Counted from the stretch's first letter, positions 29,598 through 41,674 are shown. The stretch: 64,000 bases of DNA from Halovulum dunhuangense (GCF_013093415.1 NZ_JABFBC010000001.1:310001-374000), one strand, 5' to 3'. The notes: a model not told the origin generated them from the letters alone. Numbers and translations: made by a program.

Positions 29598-30053
29598 ATG
29601 AGTCTTCGATCTATGAACGCGCTGCACCGCCGGGCTTCCGGATTCCTGAGACGTGACGAGAACGGCGGAACCAACACGATCGAATTCGTGCTGTGGCTGC
29701 CGATCTTCATCTTTGTCGTGTGCCTTGTCGTGGACGTGTGCTTCCTCTTCCTGTCGCAGGCAATCATGTTCGACGTTGCGTCCGATACGGCGCGCCGCGC
29801 CGCGCTGGGGTTGTTCAACGGGATCGATGAGGCTGCAAGGAACGCCGCCGCAGAGGACTTCGCCGCCGATGCTGCGACATTCCTGGGTGTGCGTCCGGCA
29901 GTCGATGCAAGCGTCGACACGAACCCGGTTTCCATCGTCATAACGCATGATCCGAGTGCGATCGACCTGACCGGCGTGTTCGGCTTCATCTCGGGCACCG
30001 AGATGACGGCGTCGGTCACACAGCTTCGTGAGGGCCTCGCCGCGGCCGAGTGA
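29598..30053 (+). CDS. TadE-like pilus assembly protein, copy 1
   Basis: About 151 residues, TadE-like pseudopilin family: a short basic N-terminus, GGTNTIEFVLWLPIFIFVVC with the invariant Glu of the TadE signature, one membrane helix, then a periplasmic domain. Start at 29598; ATG 29613 is also possible. It overlaps the upstream end of the frame that leads to the TadG-like partner. A close paralogue is at 32110. No other tad genes (tadA, cpaB, flp) are in the window. Confidence 0.85.
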   Translation: MSLRSMNALHRRASGFLRRDENGGTNTIEFVLWLPIFIFVVCLVVDVCFLFLSQAIMFDVASDTARRAALGLFNGIDEAARNAAAEDFAADAATFLGVRPAVDASVDTNPVSIVITHDPSAIDLTGVFGFISGTEMTASVTQLREGLAAAE

Positions 30054-30139
30054 TCGGAGGCGGGGTTCGTGAATTTCCGGGCGGCTTTCGTTTCCGAAGT
30101 CGCCGCGTTTTCGTAGATGGTAGCGGAGTGGAGGCGGAT

Positions 30140-31789
30140 ATGAGCCCTCTCGGTTTGAAATACAGTGGCTTTCGCAGGAACGAAGACGGCTCGGCCACGG
30201 CTTGGTCGATCTTCTGGCTGGTGGTCTTCCTGGTGCTCGGGGGGCTGGTGATCGACGTGTCGAACGCCTACCGCTACAAGTCGGCCCTGCGGGCAACGGC
30301 GGATGCCTCGGCGCTGGCCGCGATCATCAGCTATACCGAAGAGACGAAGTTCAACGAGGCCTTCGACTTCCCGGACCCTGCGCCTGCCAGCCCGACAGAG
30401 CGGGGCCAGCGTGGCGGCCACCTGCTGGCCAACATCAACATGGATCCCACCGCCAACGTGAACGCCGTCGTTCCCGAAAGCGAGGTGGCGATGGGCTACT
30501 GGGATGGGACGACGTTCACGCCCGAGTCGGACTTTGTCACCGGCCAGATAGTGAACGCAGCGCGGGTGACGGCCTTGCGGACTGCTGCCAATTCGAACCC
30601 GCTTCAACTGCTTCTGGGTGACAAGCTCGCCCAGCTTGGCGCATGGGACGTCGGGGCGTCTGCGGTGGCAAGCGTGTATGTGCCGCTCGATTGTGCCACG
30701 AAAGAAGGCATCATGGTCGGGGGTTTTCTGAATTTCGCGTCCAACAACCTGTTCCAGGGCGATGTCTGCCTGCACGGTGAAGAAGGTATCGACTTCAACA
30801 CGAACAGCGCATGGCGGGCGAACTCGGACGGGGAGTATCCGCTTGTCAGCTATGGCGTGCCTGGATCGCTTTGCAAGGGTCTTGGCAACTGCGAGGTGAA
30901 CCCGCCCTATGACAACGTGATCCCGTTTCAGGACGCCACAAACCCCCTGACCCTCGAGATGATCGCCGGAGCACAGAGCTACCTGCCTGATATCGGGCAG
31001 ATCTACAGCTACTACCAAGAAGTAATCAATAATCCAGCGAACTTCACGACGGCCGGAACAGAACAGAACCGCTATATCCCGGATGCACTGGTCGCGAACC
31101 CTGACAGGGATCCGGCGACAGAGGATGCGCAGCTGGTCTCGCCGCCGAGTCTGACCGATTTCGTGTTTCCGAACGGCACCACGACAAGTGTCGTGAACGG
31201 TGTTCTGCGCATCACGATTTCGGCCGCAGACTTCGAGGACGTGGTCGAAGGAACGATCGGGAAAGGGGCGAATGCAATCACCCTTACCGGCCCGGCGTTT
31301 CCCGCCGGCTCTGTGATCGATATCGACGGTGGCAGCGCGGGGACCTGCGGCAACAACAACGGCAGGCTGGCAGTGACCGGTTCCCGCCCCCTGGATGGCG
31401 TCATTCTGAACACCGCCTGCAAGGTGTCATTCAACGGGACCAACAGCTTCGCCGGGTCTGCTCTTTTCACTTCTGCGATCGGAAGCCAGGTGGTGAACGG
31501 TAACGCCGGCGCGACGGTGGGTGGCGGAACCTGTGCCGATCCGTCGGGTGGATCGGTGATCGTCGCATTCGGCGACGTGCATTTTGCATCCGGGTTCACC
31601 GCGAACAACTCGCGCGTTGTCACCATGTCCGATATCCACATCGCTGCCCAGTCCGATGGGATGCGCGGCGGACAGGTGCTTGCAGCCGGTGACGGTCACT
31701 TCTCGTCTCAGGCCGCGTGGCAGGGCTGCCCCAACGGGATATCGGGCGACGATCTGGAACTGGACTACTACTACCGTCTCGTTCTCTGA
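30140..31789 (+). CDS. TadG-like protein with eight-cysteine extracytoplasmic domain, copy 1
   Basis: 549 residues from ATG 30140, which has GGAGG upstream; the frame is open back to a GTG at 30050. The N-terminus is a TadE/G-like (Tad_N) anchor: EDGSATAWSIFWLVVFLVLGGLVIDVSNAYRYKSALRATADASALAA. The rest is a large exported domain with exactly eight cysteines, the first at residue 185 (DCATKEG), the others in DVCLHG, LCKG, NCEV, TCGNN, ACKVSF, TCADP and GCPNG. No von Willebrand A (DxSxS) motif was found, unlike classical TadG. Paralogue of 32549-34084. Confidence 0.82.
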   Translation: MSPLGLKYSGFRRNEDGSATAWSIFWLVVFLVLGGLVIDVSNAYRYKSALRATADASALAAIISYTEETKFNEAFDFPDPAPASPTERGQRGGHLLANINMDPTANVNAVVPESEVAMGYWDGTTFTPESDFVTGQIVNAARVTALRTAANSNPLQLLLGDKLAQLGAWDVGASAVASVYVPLDCATKEGIMVGGFLNFASNNLFQGDVCLHGEEGIDFNTNSAWRANSDGEYPLVSYGVPGSLCKGLGNCEVNPPYDNVIPFQDATNPLTLEMIAGAQSYLPDIGQIYSYYQEVINNPANFTTAGTEQNRYIPDALVANPDRDPATEDAQLVSPPSLTDFVFPNGTTTSVVNGVLRITISAADFEDVVEGTIGKGANAITLTGPAFPAGSVIDIDGGSAGTCGNNNGRLAVTGSRPLDGVILNTACKVSFNGTNSFAGSALFTSAIGSQVVNGNAGATVGGGTCADPSGGSVIVAFGDVHFASGFTANNSRVVTMSDIHIAAQSDGMRGGQVLAAGDGHFSSQAAWQGCPNGISGDDLELDYYYRLVL

Positions 31790-31811
31790 TATAACCGCGC
31801 CAGAAAAGTGC

Positions 31812-31840
31812 AGGGCCGCCACAGGGCGGCCCTTATCTTT
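31812..31840 (+). terminator. Terminator after TadG-like copy 1
   Basis: Perfect stem AGGGCCGCC / GGCGGCCCT (31812-31820 and 31825-31833) with loop ACAG, then a T-rich tail. The same stem and loop recur at 34108-34129. Confidence 0.85.
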
Positions 31841-31869
31841 TGTGACTACGCATCAACATCTCCTTTTTC

Positions 31870-31897
31870 TTGAATACTTGCCAGAATGCCGTATCTT
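31870..31897 (+). promoter_or_regulatory. Candidate promoter for copy 2 of the TadE/TadG-like pair
   Basis: TTGAAT (31870-31875), 16-base spacer, TATCTT (31892-31897), about 210 bases before the second TadE-like start. The 320-base gap 31790-32109 otherwise holds the terminator and no supported gene. Confidence 0.4.
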
Positions 31898-32109
31898 CAG
31901 GCCTCTGTGAGGGGATGGACCCGGGCCTGTTGCAACCTGTCCCGGTACAGATACGGGCGGGTTACCTGCGTGCGCCCGCGCTGCGTCCTGCGGCAATCCT
32001 CACATGGTAGAGTACCTCGTTCCCACGCCAGTTGTGCGTTTACCAGGAACCGGCACGAATCGGGCCTTCGGGCAGGGTCGTCAGGCCGGCGGATGTGAGG
32101 ACTGATCGG

Positions 32110-32547
32110 ATGAAACCGACTTTCTTGGATATCTACCGGCTTCAGCGGCGGCAGGTCCGCCGTTTCCTGCGCATGGACGAAGACGGCGGGACCAACACGA
32201 TAGAGTTCGTGCTCTGGCTGCCTATCTTCATTCTCATTCTCGCGCTGGTCGTCGATGTGTGCTTCCTGTTCCTTGCGCAGGCGGTGACCTTCGACGTTGC
32301 CTCGGATACCGCGCGGCGACGAGCGGTCAACTTCTTCACGACCGATGCAGCCGCAAGCAACTTCCTTGCCACCGAAGCGACCTTCAACAACACCGCGCCG
32401 GTGGTTGCCACCGTGACGACCAGCGGGGTCGAGGTGACGGCCCGTGTGGAATTCGCGCCGGGCGACCTGGATCTTATCGGTGTTCTGGGGTTCATCAGCT
32501 CGGACCGCATGTCGGTCCAGGTGCTCCAGCTGAAAGAGGGGATCTGA
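32110..32547 (+). CDS. TadE-like pilus assembly protein, copy 2
   Basis: 145 residues from ATG 32110 (MKPTFLDIYRLQRRQ). The core GGTNTIEFVLWLPIFI is identical to copy 1 at 29598, and the membrane segment and VCFLFL, FDVASDTARR stretches match closely; the periplasmic parts differ more. It ends two bases before its TadG-like partner. Confidence 0.86.
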   Translation: MKPTFLDIYRLQRRQVRRFLRMDEDGGTNTIEFVLWLPIFILILALVVDVCFLFLAQAVTFDVASDTARRRAVNFFTTDAAASNFLATEATFNNTAPVVATVTTSGVEVTARVEFAPGDLDLIGVLGFISSDRMSVQVLQLKEGI

Positions 32548-32548
32548 C

Positions 32549-34084
32549 ATGACCACCCTGACCCGCTTCCGCCGCGACGAGAGTGGCGCCGCCACCGCCT
32601 GGTCGATCTTCTGGACGGTCATCTTCCTGCTGCTCGCGGGTCTGGTGATCGACGTGGCCAACGCCTACCGCTACCGCGCCGCGCTGCAGGCGACGGCGGA
32701 CGCTTCGGCCCTTGGCACGCTCATGGCCTACAAGGACGTCGAGAAGTTCAGCGCCTACATGGGCACCGGCCATGTCGATACCAACGATCCCGAGGCGCGC
32801 GGCAAGACCGCCGGGTTCACGATGGCCAACACCAACATGGACCCGGTTAAGAACAAGACCAATGTCGCGACCAGATCCAACATCGAGATCGGCCGCTGGG
32901 AAAGCGGCACCTTTACCCCCAGCCTGACCAACCCCAACGCCGCCCGCGTGACGGCCCTGCGCAGCGATGACAACGGCAACGGGCTCGACATGCTGCTGCT
33001 GAACGCCTTCACCGCACTTGGCTACTGGAACGTCGGGGCGGTCGCCATCGCCGAAGCCTACAAGGCCGGGTGCCCCGCGCGCGAGGGGATCATGGCCGGT
33101 GGCACCCTGAACATGTCGTCCAACAACGAGTTCAGGGGCGACCTGTGCCTTCATGGCGAGATCTTCGTGGACCTGCAGAACAACAACTTCTTCTACGACG
33201 AGACCGGGGTTTCCTACGGCCAGCAGGGCCAGATCTGCTCGGGTTTCTCGACCTGTGGCGAGGATGTGGCCTTGCGCGTTGCGCCAACGCTGGAGAACCG
33301 GATCACGCAGGAAGTCGACGTGATGCCGGACGTCGCGCGACTCTACAGCGATATCTACAACACCATCCTGAACCCGGATTCGGCGCTGACCGACCCCCGC
33401 CTCAAGGAGTTCATCCCCTCCGCGCTTATCGCCACGCGTGATGCGGACGGGTTTGCAGAGACGCTGCATCACACCAGCGGGGCCGGTCTCGTGGAGCAGC
33501 ACACGATAACCGCGTCCGCCTTCAACGACTTGATCGAGGATGCCGCCGCCCCCGTCTACACCAACGGGGAGCTGGTCGGTCCCGATCTGCTGTCGGCCTA
33601 CAAGAACGACGTCCTGATCGTGAACAGCTGCACCGGGAACAACAAGACCCTGAAGATCGACAAACCGATCGTGATCAGCGACGTGGTGATCCTGACCGAG
33701 TGCGACGTCAGCTTCGATTCGGAAATGGTCATGAGCAACACGACGCTTTTCACCACCAGTGGCGAAAAGGGTTCCGGTCGTGCCGCGGTCAGCGGAAGTG
33801 CCGCAGTCCGCATCGGTACGGGCACCTGCGAGGATCCGGATGGCGCCTCGCAGATCTTTGCCGCCGGTGACATCAAGTTCGCCGGTCAGTCGATCGTGGA
33901 ACACTCGCAGCTGCTCAGCTTGAACGACGTGGAGTACGCCGCCCAACCCGACGCATCCGAGGGCACGTTGATCTGGGCGGGGCGCGATGTGAAGATCACC
34001 TCGCTGGGTCTGTGGAACGGCTGCATCGACCGCCCCGGAGAGCCGCGCGCCTTCATCCCGGACAAGTACCGCCTCGTCTACTGA
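32549..34084 (+). CDS. TadG-like protein with eight-cysteine extracytoplasmic domain, copy 2
   Basis: 511 residues. The anchor ATAWSIFWTVIFLLLAGLVIDVANAYRYRAALQATADASAL matches copy 1. The exported domain again has exactly eight cysteines in the same order, the first at residue 175 (GCPAREG), then DLCLHG, ICSG, TCGE, SCTGNN, ECDVSF, TCEDP and GCIDR. The aligned cysteines in otherwise diverged sequence suggest four conserved disulfides. No VWA metal site seen. Function beyond a pilus or surface role is not known. Confidence 0.83.
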   Translation: MTTLTRFRRDESGAATAWSIFWTVIFLLLAGLVIDVANAYRYRAALQATADASALGTLMAYKDVEKFSAYMGTGHVDTNDPEARGKTAGFTMANTNMDPVKNKTNVATRSNIEIGRWESGTFTPSLTNPNAARVTALRSDDNGNGLDMLLLNAFTALGYWNVGAVAIAEAYKAGCPAREGIMAGGTLNMSSNNEFRGDLCLHGEIFVDLQNNNFFYDETGVSYGQQGQICSGFSTCGEDVALRVAPTLENRITQEVDVMPDVARLYSDIYNTILNPDSALTDPRLKEFIPSALIATRDADGFAETLHHTSGAGLVEQHTITASAFNDLIEDAAAPVYTNGELVGPDLLSAYKNDVLIVNSCTGNNKTLKIDKPIVISDVVILTECDVSFDSEMVMSNTTLFTTSGEKGSGRAAVSGSAAVRIGTGTCEDPDGASQIFAAGDIKFAGQSIVEHSQLLSLNDVEYAAQPDASEGTLIWAGRDVKITSLGLWNGCIDRPGEPRAFIPDKYRLVY

Positions 34085-34107
34085 CGCGGGCCGCACAACC
34101 ACCCGGC

Positions 34108-34133
34108 AGGGCCGCCACAGGGCGGCCCTTTCT
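34108..34133 (+). terminator. Terminator after TadG-like copy 2
   Basis: Stem AGGGCCGCC / GGCGGCCCT (34108-34116 and 34121-34129), loop ACAG, then TTTCTGCTT. Stem and loop are identical to the one after copy 1. Confidence 0.8.
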
Positions 34134-34145
34134 GCTTGGAAACGC

Positions 34146-34173
34146 TTGATCGCGCCCCGGATTTCGCTACCTT
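34146..34173 (+). promoter_or_regulatory. Candidate promoter for dnaN-recF
   Basis: TTGATC (34146-34151), 16-base spacer, TACCTT (34168-34173), about 36 bases before dnaN. With the terminator just upstream, dnaN is probably separately transcribed from the pilus-like genes. Confidence 0.5.
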
Positions 34174-34209
34174 CGGCGTCCCGGACGGGCAAGGAAAAGG
34201 ACGAGAACG

Positions 34210-35328
34210 ATGAAGGTCAGCATCGAGCGGTCGGCGCTTCTCAAGGCGATGAGCCGGGCCCAGTCCGTGGTGGAGCGCCGCAATACCATCCCGATCCTGG
34301 CCAACGTCCTGATCGAGGCCGAGGGGGACACCCTGGCCTTCCGGGCAACCGACCTGGACATCGAGGTGGTGGACCGTGCGCCAGCCATGGTGATCCGCGC
34401 AGGCGCCACGACCGTCGGCGCCCATACATTGCACGAGATCGTTCGCAAGCTGCCCGAGGGCGCCATGGTAGAGCTTGAGGCCGACAGCGCCGCCGGCCGG
34501 CTTTCGGTGCGCGCCGGGCGGTCGAGCTTTTCGCTTGCCACTCTCCCGCGCGAGGATTTCCCCGTGATGGCTTCGGCCGAATACGAGTGCAATTTCGCCT
34601 GCGCTGCCCCGATCCTGCGGCGGCTGTTCGACAAGGCGAAGTTCGCCATCTCGACCGAAGAGACGCGCTATTACCTCAATGGCGTCTACATGCATTCCGC
34701 TGACGGCCCCGACGGCCGCGTGCTGCGCTGCGTGGCGACTGACGGCCATCGCCTGGCCCGGATCGACGCCGACCTGCCGCAGGGGGCCGACAACCTGCCC
34801 GGCGTGATCGTTCCGCGAAAGACGGTGGGCGAACTGCGCAAGCTGCTGGACGACGACGATCTGCAGATCGCGGTGTCGGTGTCTGAGACGAAGGTCCGCT
34901 TCGCGACGCCCGAGGTGACGTTGACCTCGAAGGTGATCGACGGATCCTTCCCCGACTACAGCCGGGTGATCCCCGTCCACAACTCGAAGCGGCTGGAAGT
35001 GGACGCGACCGAGTTCTCGCGCGCGGTGGATCGCGTGGCGACCGTGTCTTCCGAACGCTCGCGCGCGGTGAAGTTGACGCTGGAAGACGATCGTCTGATC
35101 CTGTCGGTGAACGCCCCCGACAGCGGCGCGGCCGAGGAAGAGCTGGCCGTCGCCTATGCCGACGAGCCGCTGGAGATCGGTTTCAACGCCAAGTACCTGC
35201 AGGAGATCGCCGACCAGGTGGATCGCGAGAACGCGGTTTTCCTGTTCAACTCTCCGGGCGATCCGACCCTGATGCGCGAGGGCAATGACGAGACCGCGGT
35301 CTATGTCGTGATGCCCATGCGCGTCTGA
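34210..35328 (+). CDS. dnaN: DNA polymerase III beta sliding clamp
   Basis: Dimeric processivity clamp. 372 residues beginning MKVSIERSALLKAMSRAQSVVERRNTIPILANVLIEA, with the three-domain repeat; LRCVATDGHRLARIDAD and the C-terminal VYVVMPMRV are diagnostic. It is followed by recF after 17 bases, the ancient dnaN-recF pair. Confidence 0.98.
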   Translation: MKVSIERSALLKAMSRAQSVVERRNTIPILANVLIEAEGDTLAFRATDLDIEVVDRAPAMVIRAGATTVGAHTLHEIVRKLPEGAMVELEADSAAGRLSVRAGRSSFSLATLPREDFPVMASAEYECNFACAAPILRRLFDKAKFAISTEETRYYLNGVYMHSADGPDGRVLRCVATDGHRLARIDADLPQGADNLPGVIVPRKTVGELRKLLDDDDLQIAVSVSETKVRFATPEVTLTSKVIDGSFPDYSRVIPVHNSKRLEVDATEFSRAVDRVATVSSERSRAVKLTLEDDRLILSVNAPDSGAAEEELAVAYADEPLEIGFNAKYLQEIADQVDRENAVFLFNSPGDPTLMREGNDETAVYVVMPMRV

Positions 35329-35345
35329 CCGCCCGGTCAGGCCCC

Positions 35346-36458
35346 GTGCGCCGTCTGGCTGTCACGCGGCTGCAGCTGTCGCATTTCCGGTCCCACCGCG
35401 CCGCGCTGATCGAGGGCGATGGCCGTCCCCTGGCCATTGTCGGCCCGAACGGGGCCGGCAAGACCAACATCCTGGAAGCGCTGTCGCTGCTTTCCCCGGG
35501 CAAGGGATTGCGCCGCGCCTCTACCGAGGAGCTGGCGCGCAGCCCCGAGGATCTGGGCTGGAAGATCCGCGCCGTGCTGACCGCACCTGACAGGTCGCAC
35601 GAGATCGACACCTGGGCGGAGCCCGGCAACGCCAGCCGCACGGTTGAGATCGACGGCAAGTCTGCGCCGCAGACGGCGCTTGGCCGGATCGCCCGGGTCC
35701 TTTGGCTGGTGCCGGCGATGGACCGGCTGTGGCTTGAGGGCGCGTCCGAGCGGCGGCGCTTTCTGGACCGGATCACGCTGAGCCTGGAGCCGTATCACGC
35801 GGATGCCGCCGTCGCCTATGAGAAGGCGATGCGCGAGCGCAACCGTCTGCTGAAAGACAATGTGCGTGATCCCGCCTGGTATGCCGGGCTCGAGGCGCAG
35901 ATGGCCCGGCACGGTGCTGCGCTCTGGGCGAACCGGGAAATGGCGCTCGACCGTCTGCGGGCGGCGCAGGACGGGGCCGAGACGGCCTTTCCCCGTGCCG
36001 AGCTGAGCCTGACCCTGCCCGAGGACGGCCCCGAAGGCCCGGACGAGGCGGAACTTCGCGACGCGCTCGCTGCATCGCGTCCGCGCGATCTCGCGGCCGG
36101 GCGCAGCCTGATCGGTCCGCATCGCGCCGACCTGACCGCCCTATATGCCGCCAAGGGAATGGAGGCGCGGCTTTGCTCTACCGGCGAGCAGAAGGCGCTG
36201 CTCGTCTCGCTGATCCTGGCCAATGCCCGCGCCCTGGCCGAGGATTTCGGCGCCGCGCCGATCCTGCTGCTGGACGAGGTGGCGGCCCATCTTGACGCCG
36301 GTCGCCGGGCTGCCCTTTATGACGAGATCTGCGCCATGGGGGCGCAGGCCTGGATGACCGGAACCGACGCCAACCTGTTCGACGCGCTTGGCGACCGCGC
36401 CCGGCATCTGCGCGTGACCGAGGAGGGCGGCCTCTCCCGGATCGAGGAACTGCGATGA
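35346..36458 (+). CDS. recF: DNA replication and repair protein RecF
   Basis: SMC-like ATPase that loads RecA at gaps. 370 residues from a GTG start at 35346. Walker A VGPNGAGKTNILEALSLLSPGKGLR is at residues 32-40 onward, the signature STGEQKALLVSLILANA and Walker B PILLLDEVAAHLD follow. Its stop overlaps the next gene (ATGA). Confidence 0.96.
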   Translation: MRRLAVTRLQLSHFRSHRAALIEGDGRPLAIVGPNGAGKTNILEALSLLSPGKGLRRASTEELARSPEDLGWKIRAVLTAPDRSHEIDTWAEPGNASRTVEIDGKSAPQTALGRIARVLWLVPAMDRLWLEGASERRRFLDRITLSLEPYHADAAVAYEKAMRERNRLLKDNVRDPAWYAGLEAQMARHGAALWANREMALDRLRAAQDGAETAFPRAELSLTLPEDGPEGPDEAELRDALAASRPRDLAAGRSLIGPHRADLTALYAAKGMEARLCSTGEQKALLVSLILANARALAEDFGAAPILLLDEVAAHLDAGRRAALYDEICAMGAQAWMTGTDANLFDALGDRARHLRVTEEGGLSRIEELR

Positions 36459-36891
36459 GCCATACCCCGCAGCGTGTGTCGCTGATAACGCTTGGCGTGC
36501 GCGATCTCGCCCGCGCGCGGTCTTTCTACGCCGCGCTGGGCTGGCGAGGGTCCCCCCACGGCACGGCCGAGGTCGCGTTCTACCAGATGCAGGGATCCGT
36601 TCTGGCGCTGTTCGGGCTTGGCGACCTGGCGCAGGATCAGGGCCGCCCTGTGAAGGCGCTGGGGACTGGCGCCGCTGCGCTGGCGCAGAATTTCGAAACC
36701 GAGCGCGAAGTTGACGCGGCACATGCGCTTGCCCTGTCGGCCGGCGCGACATCCCTCAAGGCCCCGGCCAAAACCCCGTGGGGTGGGTACTCGGGTTACT
36801 ACGCCGACCCGGATGGCCATGTCTGGGAACTGGCCTGCAATCCCTTCTGGCCACTAGGCGCGGACGGCAGCCTGACGCTACCGGACACGCC

Positions 36892-36895
<4 letters not shown>
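36455..36895 (+). CDS. VOC (glyoxalase/bleomycin resistance) family protein
   Basis: 146 residues with two beta-alpha-beta repeats: VSLITLGVRDLARARSFYAALGW at the start and GYSGYYADPDGHVWELACNPFW at the end, typical of VOC proteins annotated as glyoxalases. The substrate is unknown. It is squeezed between recF and the LysE gene with four-base overlaps on both sides. Confidence 0.88.
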
Positions 36896-40064
<3,169 letters not shown>

Positions 40065-40078
40065 TGGTCGTGCGGGCC

Positions 40079-40267
40079 CTACCGGCCCGTCGCCACGATC
40101 CGGGCAAGCCTGCGGCGCGCGAGCATGACGAGCGCGCTGCAGGGCCACGCCAACATGGCGAACATGGTGATTTCGGTCTGTGACAGGCCGCTTCCGGCAA
40201 GAACGATCGTAATGGCGACGATCAGTGCGATGGCGATCAGGTAGAATTCTCCGAGCTTGCGCAGCAT
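40079..40267 (-). CDS. Small membrane protein of 62 residues
   Basis: Not recognised. From ATG 40267 (MLRKLGEFYLIAIALIVAITIVLAGSGLSQTEITMFAMLAWPCSALVML) it has two predicted membrane helices and a basic tail. GGAGG lies five bases before the start, which supports translation. Convergent with gyrB, whose stop is 14 bases away. Confidence 0.6.
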   Translation of the reverse strand: MLRKLGEFYLIAIALIVAITIVLAGSGLSQTEITMFAMLAWPCSALVMLARRRLARIVATGR

Positions 40268-40384
40268 TTGAACCTCCGTCGATGTGCCACCGCCGCACGC
40301 CCATCGTGCAGCCACATCGATGAAGGTAAGCCTATGCCTGCCACATTAAAGCCATATTTAAATCACAATCGCGCCATGATCGGC

Positions 40385-41245
40385 TCAGGCGCGGGCCCGT
40401 TGCACCATATAGATGCCGGCCATGATGACCACGACGCCGATCACGTCGCGCAGGGACAGTCCCTCGCCCAGAATGAGCGCGGCGATGGCAACCCCGAAGA
40501 ACGGATTGAGGAAGTGGAAGCTTGCCGCCCGTGTCGCGCCGATCTGACCCACCAGCACGAACCACACCAGCGTCGCCGCCAGGCCCGGGACCAGCGTGGT
40601 GTAGGTGAATGCGATCCCCAGCGACCAGGTCCAGTTCACGACCCAATCCTCAAGCAGAAGCGACACCGGCAGGAGTGCGGCACTGCCCACCAGCATCTGC
40701 AAGCCCACCACCATCAGCAGGTTGCCCCGCGCCGACGCCCCCGAGACGAGCAGGGTGGCAGCCGTCAGGGATAGAAGCCCGATGATGCACAACAGGACCC
40801 CCAGCGGATCCGCCCCCCCGCTGATGCGCGCCGACATGATCAGCAGAACGCCTGACAGGCCCGCCGCCAATCCGGCGACCCCAAGCAATGGCAGACGCTG
40901 GCCGCCGAAGATCAGCTGCGCCGCAGCCACCGACAGGGGCAGCGCACTCGCGATGATCGAGGCGAGCCCGGCCTCGATCCACTGCACGGCGACGAAGTTC
41001 AGCCCAAGGTACAGCGCGTTCTGGAACAGCCCGAACAGCACCACCGCCCGCCATCCGGCCCGGTCCAGCGAGATCTTCTGACCAAGCGCCGTTGCGATCA
41101 GGATGGCAAGCCCGCCAGACACCGCGAAGCGGGCGGTCAGGATCAGGAAGGGGGGCGCGTCGGCCACCGCCACCCGCGCCGAGGTGAAGGCGCTCGACCA
41201 CATGAAGACGAAGGCAAGCCCCAGAAGCGCGGTGCGAAGCGTCAT
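40385..41245 (-). CDS. EamA/DMT-family permease
   Basis: 286 residues with ten hydrophobic segments in two EamA repeats (LLGLAFVFMWSSAFTSARVAVADAPPF, then the second repeat ending DVIGVVVIMAGIYMVQRARA). The substrate is unknown; relatives export amino acids or metabolites. Start at ATG 41245 with GGAAAG upstream; a TTG four codons earlier was not chosen. Confidence 0.88.
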   Translation of the reverse strand: MTLRTALLGLAFVFMWSSAFTSARVAVADAPPFLILTARFAVSGGLAILIATALGQKISLDRAGWRAVVLFGLFQNALYLGLNFVAVQWIEAGLASIIASALPLSVAAAQLIFGGQRLPLLGVAGLAAGLSGVLLIMSARISGGADPLGVLLCIIGLLSLTAATLLVSGASARGNLLMVVGLQMLVGSAALLPVSLLLEDWVVNWTWSLGIAFTYTTLVPGLAATLVWFVLVGQIGATRAASFHFLNPFFGVAIAALILGEGLSLRDVIGVVVIMAGIYMVQRARA

Positions 41246-41253
41246 TTGTCTTT

Positions 41254-41283
41254 CCAAAAGAAACAGGCCGCCAAGGGCGGCCC
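41254..41283 (-). terminator. Terminator of the HU gene
   Basis: Minus-strand stem GGCCGCC / GGCGGCC (41276-41282 and 41266-41272) with a three-base loop, then a T-rich tail (41254-41264). It separates HU from the EamA permease. Confidence 0.75.
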
Positions 41284-41309
41284 GTTGCAGGATCGGCAGT
41301 CCGGTGGGA

Positions 41310-41600
41310 TCAGCCGTTGATCACGTCCTTGAGCGCCTTTGCGATCGTCACCTTCGCGACCCGGTCCGCCGGCTTCTGCATCTGCTCGCCGGTGGCGGGG
41401 TTGCGCACCATGCGGGCGGGACGCTCGCGGCAGGCGAACTTGCCAAGACCGGGCAGCGTTACCGCGCCGCCAGCCGCCATTTCAGCCGAGACCACCTCGG
41501 ACAGGGCGTCCAGCATGCGGTTCACCGACGCCTTGTCGCTGTCGGTCTTTTCGGCCAGCGCAGCGACAAGCTGGGTCTTGGTCATGGGTTTCTGGGCCAT
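41310..41600 (-). CDS. HU-family DNA-binding protein
   Basis: 96-residue nucleoid-associated protein: MTKTQLVAALAEKTDSDKASVNRMLDALSEVV, AVTLPGLGKFACRERPARMVRNPATGEQM, KVTIAKALKDVING. The arm motif differs somewhat from canonical HU (ARxxRNPxTGE retained). GGAG is seven bases before the ATG. It has its own terminator. Confidence 0.93.
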   Translation of the reverse strand: MAQKPMTKTQLVAALAEKTDSDKASVNRMLDALSEVVSAEMAAGGAVTLPGLGKFACRERPARMVRNPATGEQMQKPADRVAKVTIAKALKDVING

Positions 41601-41674
41601 CTTCGTGCTCCCGGTTGATGTCTGTCTTTTGCGTTCACGAGCGTGTGTCCGCTGACTTAAGCCAATACGAATCC

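Noticed and set aside
31886-32098. 70-codon ORF in the gap between the two TadE/TadG-like pairs
   Set aside because: Arg/Cys-rich translation, no ribosome-binding site and no similarity recognised.
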